Positions 1-37,263 of a stretch of DNA of 64,000 nt are shown here, piece by piece; the stretch's first letter is position 1, and each line of letters opens with the position of its first letter. A program made the translations under genes and the position numbers. A model generated the notes under the pieces. It did not search any database. It saw only the letters and a program-made list of their open reading frames with translations, and was not told where the DNA came from. Source of the DNA: Dysidea avara (taxonomy: Eukaryota; Porifera; Demospongiae; Dictyoceratida; Dysideidae); NCBI RefSeq assembly GCF_963678975.1, contig NC_089281.1, forward strand, positions 6,101,277-6,165,276, in the 5' to 3' direction.

Positions 1-34
1 CAACCCTATTCCTTCTATTGTTAGTCCAGCTTCT

Positions 35-2860
35 ATGCCAACAGTAAGGACAGTTGCCATGCCAATGATCAGCACACCATTGTTGTCATCCATGACACCT
101 GCTGCACACAATACTGTGAATTTTTATTCTGAGACACTTGCTCCTAGAACAGTGATCAGCTCTACAAGTATAGCAAGTCACACCAGTGTTCCACAATTGG
201 TGCCCACCATTCCAGAACCAGTAAGCCATGTTAGTCAATCACTTAATAGTCGTCTCCTGAAGCTCACAGTCCCAGTATTCTCTGGAGACCCCTTGAACTG
301 GCAAACTATCTGGGATTCTTTTAATGCAGCCGTACACATCAACTTGGCTCTTGGATGTATTCAGAAATTCAACTATCTAAAGGCGCAATTGCAAGGGGAT
401 GCTGCAAGAGCCATAGCAGGTCTCCCTCTCACTGAACGAAACTACCAGCACTCAGTTGATCTGTTAACAGAGAGATTTGGGCAACCCCATAAACTAATCA
501 ACGCTCATATGCAAGCATTACTAGACATGCCCAACCCTAACACCAGTCTCACCAGTCTAAGACTGTTTTACGATACCATCGCTACGCATACCCGAGCACT
601 GGAATCATTGGGGAAATCGAATGAATTGTATGGTGATCTGCTAGTACCTGTTATATTAAAGAAGCTCCCTGTAGAAGTGAGAAGGAATCTAGCAAGAGAA
701 CAGGCCAGTATGGAATGGACGTTTGATGATCTAACAAAGGCCATTCTGAAGGAGATACGGGTCCTTGAAGCTGGATACCAAGTGACAGATCCCCACAATG
801 CCTCTAGAGGTACAGCTTCCTTTATTGTTGGACTTAAGAACAATTCGAACTATCAAACAACTAAGAAAAGTCCTGTCTGTGCCTTTTGTAAGGGCCCACA
901 TCCTTCACACTCCTGCACCACAATTACAGGGTACCCAGCACGGATTGACTTAGTGAAACGAGAGAACTTATGTTTTAATTGCTTGGGTCGTCACAAGGTG
1001 TCTCAATGTACATCGAAATTCCGCTGCAAGAAATGTAAGAAAAGGCACCATACCAGTCTGTGTAATACTGAGCCAGCCAAGCCCAATGAGGGCAGAAGTA
1101 CCAGTCTTGGTGGAGCATCAGGTGATACCCAAACTGTTCCTGTCACTCTTCCTCCCACCACAACAGCTGGTCTCATTACCTCAACACCAGAGGGCAATCA
1201 CACCCACTGTAATACCATATGTTTATTAAAGACAGCAGTAGCTCCCATCATTGCTGGACACACTCGAAAGCGAGCCAACATACTCTTTGATGAAGGAGCC
1301 CAATGTTCCTTTATCTCAGCAGAGATGGCAGCCAAGCTGTGTCTCCAGCCTACTGCTACTCAAGGAATGGCACTGGCATCCTTTGGATCTACCACTACAT
1401 CATACCAAGAACTTGGAGTAGCCACTGTTGAGATAGAGACAATCATAGGTGATCGTATTCCCATATCAGTTCTTGTTATTCCATCTATAGCAGCTCCTAT
1501 CCAAAGCTCAGTTAGCACCTCAGTGAGAAACATGCCTTACTTACAAGGTCTCGAGCTTGCACATCCAGTTACATCTGAACATAACTTTGAGATTTCCCTC
1601 CTCATCGGAACAGATTATTACTGGTCATTCATCCAAGATCATATCGTCAGAGGAGAGGGGCCCACTGCCCAACAATCCAAGTTAGGCTATTTATTGTCAG
1701 GACCAGTACCATCCTCACTTCAAGAAGCTTCATCGTCAATCCTAACTTCAACAACAGCTACTCCAAAGGAACCTGACCTAGAACAATTTTGGTCCATAGA
1801 AGCAATTGGTACAACTGTGAACAAATCATCTGATCCATCATTCCTCAAGACGTATCAAGAGACCTGTATTCACCAGTCACCAACAGGAATGTATGTAGCC
1901 AAATTTCCTTGGAAAGAAGATAAACCTAGCTTACCATCGAACTATGACATCTGTTTGAAGAGAACTAATAATAACCTCAACAAGCTCAGACGAAGTCCGG
2001 AAACCTTGAAGCTGTATGACAGCATCATCCGGGATCAGGAGAAGCATGGATTTATTGTGAGGGTTAGTGATCATCCCACTAGCAATGTACACTATTTATC
2101 ACATCGTCATGTAAAGAAAGAATCTACAACAACACCTATTCGTATAGTGTATGACTGCAGTTGTCGAGAATCTGCCAGTTCTGCTAGTCTTAATGAATGT
2201 TTGACGATAGGGCCACCCTTCTTAAACAATTTGTGTTCCATTCTACTTCGATTTCGTAAGCATCATTACGGACTTTCTACTGACATAGAAAAGGCTTTTT
2301 TACATGTTCAACTTAACAATGATGACAGGAATTTTACCCGCTTTCTATGGCCTGCTCAACCTGAGAAACCTGACAGCAAACTCCAAGCGTATCGATTTTC
2401 AGTTGTCCCATTTGGCACCTGTAGTTCACCATTTATGTTAGCTGCTGTTCTTGATCTACATTTAAGCAAGACATCTTCACCAATTGCCGATGACATGAAA
2501 CAGAATATCTATGTGGACAACATTCTGTCAGGCTGCGACACAGAAGCAGAAATAATACAGTACTACATTCAGGCCAGGGAAATCATGGGCAAGGCACGAT
2601 TTAATCTCAGATCGTGGTCCTCAAACAACGATAGTCTTCAAAGACTTCTGGTTGAAGAAAAAACAGGAGACCCCAACACGACAGTTGGCTTTCTAGGATT
2701 AAGATGGAATACAGCAACTGACACTCTATCTCTGACACCGAAGCAATTGTCCACAAACATGATCCTCCTTACCAAGAGAGATGTATTACAAACCTCTTCA
2801 TTAATCTATGACCCACTAGGCTGGGAAACGCCAGTTACCATCAAAACAAATGATTTCTGA
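35..2860 (+). CDS. BEL/Pao Gag-protease-reverse transcriptase polyprotein, truncated by deletion
   Basis: Open frame of 941 codons. Residues about 75-240 match the DUF1759 gag-like region of Pao elements (VFSGDPLNW, LKAQLQGDAA). Zinc knuckles follow at about 285-345 (CAFCKGPHPSHSC, CFNCLGRHKVSQC and a CKKCKKRHHTSLC unit). The retropepsin motif is FDEGAQCSFI near residue 420 (DUF1758-type). The reverse transcriptase covers about 680-940, with STDIEKAFLHV, VVPFGTCSSPFM and the catalytic box YVDN; I recall YVDN as a variant of YVDD in this family, so I do not call it inactivating. The frame ends just after DPLGWETPV, where intact elements run on into RNase H. The first Met may not be the true start, because upstream sequence is absent. 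Confidence 0.88.
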   Translation: MPTVRTVAMPMISTPLLSSMTPAAHNTVNFYSETLAPRTVISSTSIASHTSVPQLVPTIPEPVSHVSQSLNSRLLKLTVPVFSGDPLNWQTIWDSFNAAVHINLALGCIQKFNYLKAQLQGDAARAIAGLPLTERNYQHSVDLLTERFGQPHKLINAHMQALLDMPNPNTSLTSLRLFYDTIATHTRALESLGKSNELYGDLLVPVILKKLPVEVRRNLAREQASMEWTFDDLTKAILKEIRVLEAGYQVTDPHNASRGTASFIVGLKNNSNYQTTKKSPVCAFCKGPHPSHSCTTITGYPARIDLVKRENLCFNCLGRHKVSQCTSKFRCKKCKKRHHTSLCNTEPAKPNEGRSTSLGGASGDTQTVPVTLPPTTTAGLITSTPEGNHTHCNTICLLKTAVAPIIAGHTRKRANILFDEGAQCSFISAEMAAKLCLQPTATQGMALASFGSTTTSYQELGVATVEIETIIGDRIPISVLVIPSIAAPIQSSVSTSVRNMPYLQGLELAHPVTSEHNFEISLLIGTDYYWSFIQDHIVRGEGPTAQQSKLGYLLSGPVPSSLQEASSSILTSTTATPKEPDLEQFWSIEAIGTTVNKSSDPSFLKTYQETCIHQSPTGMYVAKFPWKEDKPSLPSNYDICLKRTNNNLNKLRRSPETLKLYDSIIRDQEKHGFIVRVSDHPTSNVHYLSHRHVKKESTTTPIRIVYDCSCRESASSASLNECLTIGPPFLNNLCSILLRFRKHHYGLSTDIEKAFLHVQLNNDDRNFTRFLWPAQPEKPDSKLQAYRFSVVPFGTCSSPFMLAAVLDLHLSKTSSPIADDMKQNIYVDNILSGCDTEAEIIQYYIQAREIMGKARFNLRSWSSNNDSLQRLLVEEKTGDPNTTVGFLGLRWNTATDTLSLTPKQLSTNMILLTKRDVLQTSSLIYDPLGWETPVTIKTNDF

Positions 2861-3752
2861 CAACGTCTCCACTTACCTTGCTGCTGCGGAAGATATTAAA
2901 GACTTATTTGAATCTGATGATCTGAGAGAAGCCCTGGGACATCAACAAGTTACATGGAGTTTCATACCCAAGCGCGCCCCTTGGTATAGTGGATTTTGGG
3001 AGCGGCTTGTGGGACTTACTAAACAGGCAGTTAAGAAGACCCTTGGACGAACCTTTGTAACACTACAAACTTTAGAGACTGTTGTCGTTGAAATTGAAGG
3101 CATACTTAATGATCGACCGCTTACTTATGTGTCGTCAGATATTTCTGACCCTGAGCCCCTCACACCAGCCCACCTCATCTATGGCAGAAGAATTGTATCT
3201 GTTCCACATCCTGTTGAAGACCTCTCGGAGAATGCTGATCCATCTTATCTTAGTGATCAAGACATGAGGAAGGCAACAAGTAGACACTCTAAACTTATCC
3301 AACAGTTTTGGGTACGGTGGAGAAGGGAGTATCTAACAGCGCTCCGTGAGTTCCACAAGGCTACAGGCAATAACCGACAGATAATCAAGAAGGGAGATGT
3401 CGTAGTGATCCATGATGACACCCCAAGACTCCAGTGGAAACTAGCTGTAGTGGACGATTTAGTTAAGGGGAACGATGGCCTAGTACGTTCAGCTCATATT
3501 TCTACTGCCAACCACAAGACCAATAGACCAATCACTAGACTATACCCATTAGAGCTTGTCAGCAGTGAAACTAGAGAGAATACTGATCATGAGCAAGGAT
3601 CTACCTCCAGAGAAACTTCTGATCATGAACAAAGACCTGCTTCTAGTGAAAGTGAGACCCGTCCCAGATCCAAGAGAGCAGCTGCAGCTAAAACCATGAC
3701 TAGAATTGCAGAATGGACTGACACACTTTGCCGCCGCCCCGGAGAAATGTAG
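2850..3752 (+). pseudogene. BEL/Pao integrase C-terminal fragment
   Basis: This 300-codon frame begins inside the integrase core (SDNVSTY, then PKRAPWYSGFWERLVGLTK) and runs into the DUF5641 tail of BEL/Pao integrases (QFWVRWRREYL, GDVVVIHDD, RLYPLE). The first part of the core is gone, so only part of the catalytic DDE triad remains. It overlaps the preceding frame by a few bases in another phase. That fits a simple internal deletion joining reverse transcriptase to integrase rather than programmed frameshifting. The C-terminal 50 residues are low complexity and rich in Ser, Glu and Arg. Confidence 0.85.
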
Positions 3753-4509
3753 ACAATAGTTTAGTGTACATTAATTAGAACTTATAATGTAATGTGATGT
3801 AATGATCTGATCATGTGTATTATCATTGTGGCATGGTCGTACTGAGTTTGAATCCGCCTGTATCGAGTCAATCCTGAGTAGTTCGTGCTAGCAGCGGCTG
3901 TTATCCTAATCGTCACGACACATCCAACCAGATAGTCAACCTGAATGCTGTACCACCCATACTTGAAAGTATTGTGAGTCAGGAGCAGACCCTCTCAATT
4001 AGGTAAAAATGTATAAACTTCACCTTGGCAAAAAAAAAACTTTCCTTGCTATGCCACTGCAACTTCAGTCTAGTTCACTAATATACCTTCCGGTGTAGGT
4101 GATCACTCTTGTTTCACGACTTTTTTTTGTCTATGATGAACTTAAAATTCCTCATATTTCCTTGCACTTGTGTATGTTAGGCAATGAAGTAGGGTTCTAG
4201 TGATAAACAACCCAAAAATGGTTACATGCTGACATGCTGATTAAGCTAACAATGGCTGTCATTGTGCATTTGCATTACTGCAGTCATTTTTGGCCACCTA
4301 ACTCCTTAAATAATTCTTTAAGACTAACTGTGCTGTTTTTTTCACAACTTACGTAGTTTACATGTACTTCCAATTCGATTGTCTTATTACACCATCATGC
4401 ACCAGTCTAGTGAACATGAATAATTAAAGTAGTATACAAATGTGGTATTTTTATGTATGTATGCCGCCGATATTGTCAATTGTTTCACTGTATTGTTCTT
4501 TGCTGTAGG
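3753..4509. other. Gap between the retrotransposon and the HELZ2-like gene
   Basis: AT-rich, with no supported gene. The first about 330 bases could contain the retrotransposon 3' LTR. The last part should hold the promoter and 5' UTR of the gene starting at 4510. The bases just before its ATG (ttctttgctgtag, ending at 4508) look like a splice acceptor, so a non-coding first exon upstream is likely. Confidence 0.4.
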
Positions 4510-29515
<25,006 letters not shown>

Positions 29516-30109
29516 CATCATTGTAAACGTCCTATAAATGCATACAATATATATGTAACTTTATTTAGTATGTATATTTTTAGCACAACTAAGTATTTCC
29601 TTACACTGTATAATAATGTAGTTCATTCCTCATTGTACTGTACAGTGTAGCAATGTTAAAAAGTGGATGAGGTGTGAATTATTTTTTAGCTACATGGCAA
29701 AAAACACATACATTTTGTATTGCAACAATTCTATAGGGTAATCCAACAAAGTGATTTTTGACATTCTGCTACATAAGCACTTCTTTGGTCTCACTACTGT
29801 GTACGTGTAGACCCCCTTACTTGTAGACTTGCATCAGAAGACCAAAGATAAGCAACCACAATGTTGTGTACTATAAATTTACAATTTATTTTCTCATCCA
29901 GAGAGGGAACAAGGGTACATGTATCCACAATTGGCCACAATTAAGATAAGATCAAGACATAATTACTCATAAATGGCATCACAGAAAAAAAGTGCATTAA
30001 TAATATACACATTGCAAGGTTCAGCCAATTATGCTCATCTTTTTGAGTTTTAATCTGGTGTGGTAAGAGTCAGGATTTCATGTGTTATTTGTTTAGATCA
30101 GATTTCACC
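29516..30109. other. 3' flank of the HELZ2-like gene
   Basis: Holds the 3' UTR and polyadenylation region. AT-rich stretches follow the stop, but I cannot fix the cleavage site. No further gene seen. Confidence 0.4.
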
Positions 30110-30372
30110 CATCAAGACACACGATAGTGTGTCGTGCGGCCCAAGAAGCCGGCGCGCCACACCGTGAGTATATTGACAGGAAGAACGAAAACGTCATTTT
30201 CACACCTTTGTATCTCGGTGATCACTTATCTGATTGGAACCATCAAGACACACGATAGTGTGTCGTGCGGCCCAAGAATCTGGCGCGCCACACCGTGAGT
30301 ATATTGACAGGAAGAACGAAAACGTCATTTTTACACCTTTGTATCTCGGTGATCACTTATCTGATTGGAACC
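30110..30372. repeat. Two tandem 131-bp units of a palindrome-headed dispersed repeat
   Basis: Units begin at 30110 and 30241 with catcaagacacacgatagtg, whose core gacacacgatagtgtgtc is palindromic. Each runs through ggcgcgccacaccgtgagta to ctgattggaac. They are nearly identical. A third, divergent copy of the head lies near 13168. Confidence 0.9.
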
Positions 30373-31029
30373 AAATTTGCTACACAGTTGCCCGCCAGCC
30401 AAGGGAGTCTACATTCCAAATTTGAAGGAAATCGCTCCAGCCATTTCCGAGATACGAGCTGCCAAAGTTTCGTTCTTTTTTCCTCGTTTTTTTTTCTTCG
30501 TCTTTTCGCACACTTGCAAAAATTGCTATAACAAGTAAACGCGTACTCCGATCGCCTTGAAATTTGGCACACAGAAAGGGAGTCCAAAGGCGAATCCTAG
30601 CATCAAAGTTGGTACAAATCCGATGAATGGTTCAGGAGTTATGACCGATTATTCGCGTAAAACAAGATCGATTTGTTGTCACGCCTACAGGGTAAACCGC
30701 TTCATGGAATGAGTTGAAAATTGCTATGTAGATGGAGTAACCATCGTAGGAGTGCCTTTTGGTGGTTTGAAAGGAATCGAGATAAAGACCACGGAGATAT
30801 GACACAAAACCCAACCTGCGTCACAATTACGCGATCGATTTTTATGAATAAAAAAGTATTAGTTTTCACGCCTACTAGGCAAACCGCTTAGAGCAATGAG
30901 CTGAAAATCGGTGTATAGCTGGAATAATCTTCATAGAAAGTCCTTGCAGTAGTACAGAACAATCGGATAACAAACCACTGAGTTATGATTCGAAAGCCAA
31001 CTCCGTGTAGCAAATGCGAGATCGAGATA
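30373..31029. repeat. Continuation of the dispersed repeat, unassigned
   Basis: Follows directly from the 131-bp units, with statements such as gaaatttggcacacagaaag and two similar blocks (tcacgcctacagggtaaacc at about 30678 and tcacgcctactaggcaaacc at about 30869) spaced about 190 bases apart. Non-coding. Probably the body of a larger element whose end I cannot define. Confidence 0.5.
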
Positions 31030-34000
31030 CTCTAATAGAACAGTCACCCTAATAGAGCATTCGGCTAATTTACTCCATTATAGAATTTTATTACATCACA
31101 AGTTATTCTGTAGGGAGTTCAGCTGCAAACAGTTAATCTTATAGACAGTTCAGCAAGAAGACAGTCACCATGTGGAGAGTTAAGCAAATATATCACTATA
31201 GAGATTCAGAACATTACAAGTCACACTGAAGAAAGTTCAGCTATAAACAAGTCATGCACTGTGTAGAGAATTCAGCTACAATTAAGTCACTCTCTAGAGA
31301 ATTCAGTTACACAGAATTCAGTTACACACAAGTCACTGTGGAGAGAGTTCAGCTACAAACAAATTACCCTTTAGAGTGATCAGCTACAAACAAAACACTT
31401 TGCAGGGTGTTCAGCTGCAACAAATCAACCTTTAGAGCGATCAGCAATGAACAAATCAACACAAATCTACCTGTAGAGAGATCAGCTAGAAACAAATCAC
31501 CCTGAAGAGAGTTCAGCTACAAAAAATCACCCTGTAGAGACATCAGCTAGAAACTAGACACAATGTAAGGAGTTCAGCTACAAGCAATCACCTTGTAGAG
31601 AGTTCAGCTAAAACAAATCAACCTGCAGAGAGATCAGCTACAAACAAATCACCTTATAGAGAGTTCAGCTACAAACAGATTACCTGTAGAGAGATCAGCT
31701 ACAAACAAATCACCTTATAGAGAGTTCAGCTACAAACAGATTACCTGTAGAGAGATCGGCTACAAACAAATCAACCTGCAGAGAGATCAGCTACACACAA
31801 ATCAACTTGTAGAGAGATCAGCTACAAACAAATCACCCTGTAGAGAGATCAGCTAGAAACTACACACAATGTAAGGAGTTCAGCTACAAACAAATCACCC
31901 TGTAGAGAGATCAGCTACAAACTAGACACAAAGTAAGGAGTTCAGCTACAAGTAAATTACCCTGTACAGAGTTCATCTACAAACAAATCAACCTGTAGAG
32001 CAATCAGCTAGAAACAAATCACCCTGAAGAGAGGTCAGCTACAAAAAATCACCCTGTAGAGAGATCAGCTAGAAACAAATCACCCTGAAGAGAGGTCAGC
32101 TACAAAAAAATCACCCTGTAGAGAGATCAGCTACAAACAAATTGCCCTGTAGAGAGATCAGCTACAAGCAAAACACCCTGTAGAGAGTTCGGCAACAAAG
32201 AAACTACCATGTAGAGAGTTCAGCTACAAACAAATTACCCTGTAGAGAGATCGGCTACAAACAAATCAGCCTGTAGAGAGTTCAGCTAAAACAAATCAAC
32301 CTGCAGAGAGATCAACTACAAACAAATCACCTTATAGAGAGTTCAGTTACAAACAAATTACCCTATAGAGAGATCGGCTACAAACACATCAACCTGCAGA
32401 GAGATCAGCTACACACAAATCAACTTGTAGAGAGATCAACTACACCCTGTAGAGAGATCAACTAGAAACTGCACACAATGTAAGGAGTTCAGCTACAAAT
32501 AAATCACCCTGTAGAGAGTTCAGCTAAAACAAATCAACCTGCAGAGAGATCAGCTACAAACAAATCACCTTTTAGACAGTTCAGCTACAAATAAATTACC
32601 TTGTAGAGAGATCGGCTACAAACAAATCAACCTGCAGAGAGATCAGCTACACACAATTCAACTTGTAGAGAGATCAGCTACAAACAAATCACCCTGTAAA
32701 GAGATCAGCTAGAAACTAGACACAATGTAAGGAGTTCAGCTACAAGCAAATCACCGTGTAGAGAGTTCAGCTACAAACAAACCAACCTGTAGAGCGATCA
32801 GCTAGAAACAAATCACCCTGAAGAGAGGTCAGCTACAAAAAACCATCCTGTAGAGATATCAGCTAGAAATAAATCACCCTGAAGAGAGGTCAACTACAAA
32901 AAATCACCAGAGATCAGCTAGAAACAAATCACCCTGAAGAGAGGTCAGCTACAAACAAAACACTTCGCAGAGAATTCAGCTACAAACAAATCAGCTTGTA
33001 GAGAGATCAGTTACACACAAATCAACCTGTAGAGAGATAAGCTAGAAACAAATCACCCTGTAGAGAGTACCTACAAGCAAAACACCCTGTAGAGAGTTCA
33101 GCAACAAAGAAACCACCATGTAGAGAGTTCAGCTGCAAACAAATCACCTTATAGAGAGTTCAGCTACAAACAAATCACCCTGTAGAGAGATCAGCTAGAA
33201 ACTAGACACAATGTAAGGAGTTCAGCTACAAGCAAATCACCCTTTAGTGAGTTCAGCTACAAAAAAAATCAACCTGCAGTGAGATCACCTACAAAAAAGC
33301 ACCTTGTACAGAGTTCAGCTACAAACAAATTATCCTGTAGAGAGATCGGCTACAAACAAATCAACCAGTAGAAAGATCAGCTACACACAAATCAACTTGT
33401 AGAGAGATCAGCTACAAACAAATCACCCTGTAGAGAGATCAGCTAGAAACTAGACACAATGTAAGGAGTTCAGCTACACAAGTAAATCACCCTGTAGAGA
33501 GTTCAGCTAAAACAAATCAACCTGCAGAGAGATCAGCTACAAATAAATCACTTTACAGACAGTTCAGCTACAAACAAATTACCTTGTAGAGAGATCGGTT
33601 GCAAATTAATCAACCTGCAGATAGATCAGCTACACACAAATCAACTTGTAGAGAGATCAGCTACAAACAAATCACCCTGTAGAGAGATCAGCTAGAAACT
33701 AGATACAATGCAAGGAGTTCAGCTACAAGCAAAATCACCCTTTAGTGAGTTCAGCTACAAACAAATCAACCTGCAGTGAGATCACCCACAAAAACGCACT
33801 TGTACAGAGTTCAGTTACAAACAAATCACCCTGTAGAGAGATCAGGTAGAAGAATTCACCTTGTAGAGAGTTCAGCAACAAAGAAACCACCATGTAGAGA
33901 GTTCAGCTGCAAACAAATCACCCAGTAGAAAGATCAGCTAGAAGAAGTTTCCTTGTAGAGAGTTCAGCTACAAAGAAATTACCCTGTAGAGAGCTCAGCT

Positions 34001-34387
34001 AGAAGAAGTCACCTTGTAAAGAGTTCAGCTACAAAGAAACCACCTGCACAGAATTCAACTACAAACAAATTACCTTGTATAGAGATCAGCTAGAAGAAGT
34101 TACCTTGTAGATAGTTCAGCTACAACAATTCACCCTGTAGAAAGATCAACTAGAAGAAGTCACCTTGTAGAGTGTTCAGTTACAAAGAAACCATCATGTA
34201 GAGAGTTCAGCTGCAAACAAATCACTCTGTAGAGAGTTCAGCTACAAAGAAACTGCCATGTAGAGAGTTCAGCCTCATACAAACCACCTTGTAGAGAATT
34301 CAACTACAACAAATCACCCTGTAGAGAAGAAGTTACCTTGTAGAGAATTCAACTACAACAAATCACCCTGTAGAGAAGAAGTCACCT
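31030..34387. repeat. 31-bp minisatellite, left block
   Basis: The unit is close to gtagagagatcagctacaaa plus caaatcaccct, with variants (gttcagct for gatcagct, aacctgcag for caccctgtag, and a gaagaagt form towards the right). The block has roughly 105 units. A marker variant, cacaatgtaaggagttcagc, recurs at about 31560, 31866, 31926 (variant), 32472, 32722, 33207, 33461 and 33708, pointing to higher-order repeats of several hundred bases. Not centromeric by itself; function unknown. Confidence 0.95.
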
Positions 34388-37263
34388 TGGGTCATTCCAT
34401 ACCAAATCAACAAAAAAAAATCTGGACCCCTTTTGATTTTCGTGAAATTTGGCACAAACATGGACCATTTCAAGAAACTTTCTCACACCAAAATTTGGCT
34501 CATTTTATAGGTCTCCCTTTAAGTTATGACCACTTAAAGTTTCTGCTGAAAATTTTATATTGCTTACATGTCTTCAATAAAATGGCCATAACTTTGCTTG
34601 TGATTGACGTAGAAACATCTGGTTTAGAGTTTTGAAATGCTTATTAAATTCTCTTTCAGGTGATATATAATGTTTTATAATTGCTCAAAGGAAAAGGTCA
34701 AACCACAAAAATGTAGCCTTTTCCTTTGATCTTAATTTTCTAAAATATATATTCTTTAATTAAATTTATTTTTGGTTTACATGTTGCTCTAATACCTACC
34801 ATTCATCACTGTGAGTTTAAAGTTGGGACCAATAGTAGATCATGAGTTATAAGTGTTAATGTGTAGCCTTGTAATCACTGCTGTTTGTATGGTTCAAATA
34901 CGCTAAGATGCAATACCAATTGCAAGTAACTTTATATAATAGTACGTCACAATTATTTTATACATTGTTGGTTTGTAAATAAAGTTAATTTGTTTATGTT
35001 TTGTAAGAAAACCCAGTAAAAGCTTGTAATTAAATACATATACTCAAGTAATTTACCCCTTATCAAGCTTGTATATATTGTTTCTGATTCTATTGTATAG
35101 TAGTGAAATATTGAACTTGATGACATTTTCACTAGCTACAGTAACTGCTACTGCTACTGTTAGCATTTAATGCTGATTGTTGATATGCAAGTACGTATTT
35201 TGATACACAAATGTAGCTATAGTGGAAACTGTCTAAGCCAGTAAGGCCAATTTTTTTTGGCCTTAATAATGTAGGTGGCTATTTATATAGTTTGATGTGT
35301 ACAAATCTCTTACTTGAACAATTTAAAGTTGGCCCTTAATAGAAAGGTGGCCTTTCATTACAGGTGGCTGCTAAGACAAGTTCTGCTGTAATTTGAAACA
35401 CTTACAAATAAAACAATGTTATGTAGCTGCAGTCACACAGGCATGAATGTTTCAATATTGTAATCTACTAGAGCTTTTCTAACAAGTAGTAATGAATGAC
35501 TGATGTAGTATTAACAGTCTTTTCAACTTATACTTTCAAAAATTCAATTGTGTACTGATATCAATGTATCAAGTTTCCATGTGAATGATTGTAGAGACTG
35601 TCATGCAATATACACCAGTTTCAGTCTCAACGTTTACTATAACACTTTGATTTAACTTTGAAGTTAGTTGCCTTGACCCTTTCTTTAATCGATTGTTGAT
35701 GTATTTCACTTAAAGCTATAGATATGCATCAGTGTGCAATTGCTGTAGTGAACCTTTGTACAATGTAATTTCTATGGAACATTTCTATGATTCTATGATT
35801 CTCAATTATAGAACAAATTATGAGCTACATTGCTATTTTTATCATGATACAGTTGATGTATGGAGTTTAAGCCAGTTACCTTAGGGCCAAAATTTATGGG
35901 CCTTAATGTGCAGGTAGCTGCTTAATACATTTGCATAAGTGTACAGTAACAATTTAAAATTGGCCTTATTGGAGTGGTGGCCTTTCTATACAGGTGGCTA
36001 CTTTCCACTCTATTCCATCAAATTTTTAATTTGATGAGTAAGACAATGCATTGTGGTTTTAGAAGTGTACATTTTTCCAGCAAAGGCATTATTTATAGGT
36101 TCAAACATATAAAGGTGGCCTTTAAAGTGGCCATGCAGTAGTAGGCATTCACTTTCAGAGTATGATTCAGAGTGATATACAGTGTAACATATCTTAGCAG
36201 CTACCTTAAAGGCCACCATTTTATAAAGGCCAGCTTAAAATAGAGTATTTCTACTCTAATGCAACTATACGAAGCAGCTATCTAGGTATTAAGACCAAGA
36301 AGCTTTGGATATCACTAAGACATGACATTTCGATTCCACTTTACGTGTACATATGTATGAATAACTGTCGTTTGCATCCATTATACACGCGTATAAGATT
36401 GGAAACTATCATCATAATCTGTGGCCGAATATTATTGTACAGTAAGTAAAATTGAAAGAATACATTGGAATATCATTAGTTATACAGTAAATCCTTTATA
36501 AATATAGCTACCTCTATAATAAGACCACCTCTATTTTATAGGACACTGAACTTACAGCAAAAACATAATCAGTGATTCTTTTATTAGGCAGCCTTATTAT
36601 TGCTCCAACTTTCTTAGCTTTAAAAGTGGCTCTGTTAGTATGGTTTCAGTGTAGTGAGCCCTTGTCAATACAAACCCTAACTATTTTAATGCATAAAATG
36701 ATTTTGACATACTAATATAAGGTAACTTGCAATTGGTATTGGAAATTACACTGAAAAATACCATACAAACAGCAGTGATTACAAGGCTACACATTAACAC
36801 TTATAATTCATGACCTACTATTGGTCCCAACTTTAAACTCACAGTGGTGAATGATGGGTATTAAAGCAACATGTAAACCAAAAATAAATTTAATCAAAGA
36901 ATATATATTTTTGAAAATTAAGGTCAAAGGAAAAAGCTACATTTTTGTGGTTTGACCTTTTCCTTTGAGCAATTATAAATCATTATATATCACCTGAAAG
37001 TGAATTTAATAAGCATTTCAAAAATCTAAACCAGATGTTTCTATATCAATCACAAGCAAAGTTATGGCCATTTTATTGAAGGCATGTAAGCAAAATAAAA
37101 TTTTCAGCAGAAACTTTGAGTGGTCATAACTTAAAGGGAGACCTATGAAATGAGCCAGATTTTGGTGTGAGAAAGTTTCTTGAAAGGGGCCACGTTTGTG
37201 CCAAATTTCATGAAAATTGAAAGGGGTCCGGTTTTTTTTTTGTTGATTTGGTATGGAATGACC
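34388..37263. mobile_element. 2.9-kb element with TIRs of about 550 bp inserted in the minisatellite
   Basis: The left arm starts gggtcattccataccaaatc (34388-about 34943), and its inverse copy ends at about 37263 (gatttggtatggaatgaccc). Arms match for about 550 bp with scattered differences. The flanking cctt on both sides (caCCTT|GGG and CCC|CCTTgtagag) is a likely 4-bp target duplication; the undisturbed minisatellite reads caccttgtagagag. The interior has no transposase but carries a second repeat (ggccttaataatgtaggtgg, near 35265) that recurs near 35900 in related form. Confidence 0.85.

Larger units (their letters stand above)
1..3752 (+). mobile_element. BEL/Pao LTR retrotransposon, 5' truncated by window edge and internally deleted
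   Basis: The stretch encodes, in order, a gag-like region, zinc knuckles, an aspartic protease, a reverse transcriptase and an integrase tail, which is the BEL/Pao order. The left LTR, if any, lies outside the window. The RNase H region, the integrase zinc-binding domain and most of the integrase core are missing at a junction near 2848, where the frame also changes. A 3' LTR may lie in 3753-4080, but with no left copy to compare I cannot define it. The copy is therefore non-autonomous or dead, although its two remaining reading frames are long and clean, which suggests a fairly young insertion. Confidence 0.9.

Noticed and set aside
2513..2527. YVDN in place of YVDD as a dead reverse transcriptase
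   Set aside because: I recall YVDN in other BEL/Pao elements, so it is not safe evidence of inactivation.
31030..34387. CRISPR-like regular 31-bp repeats
   Set aside because: There are no unique spacers between units, no cas genes, and the host is a eukaryote; this is a minisatellite.
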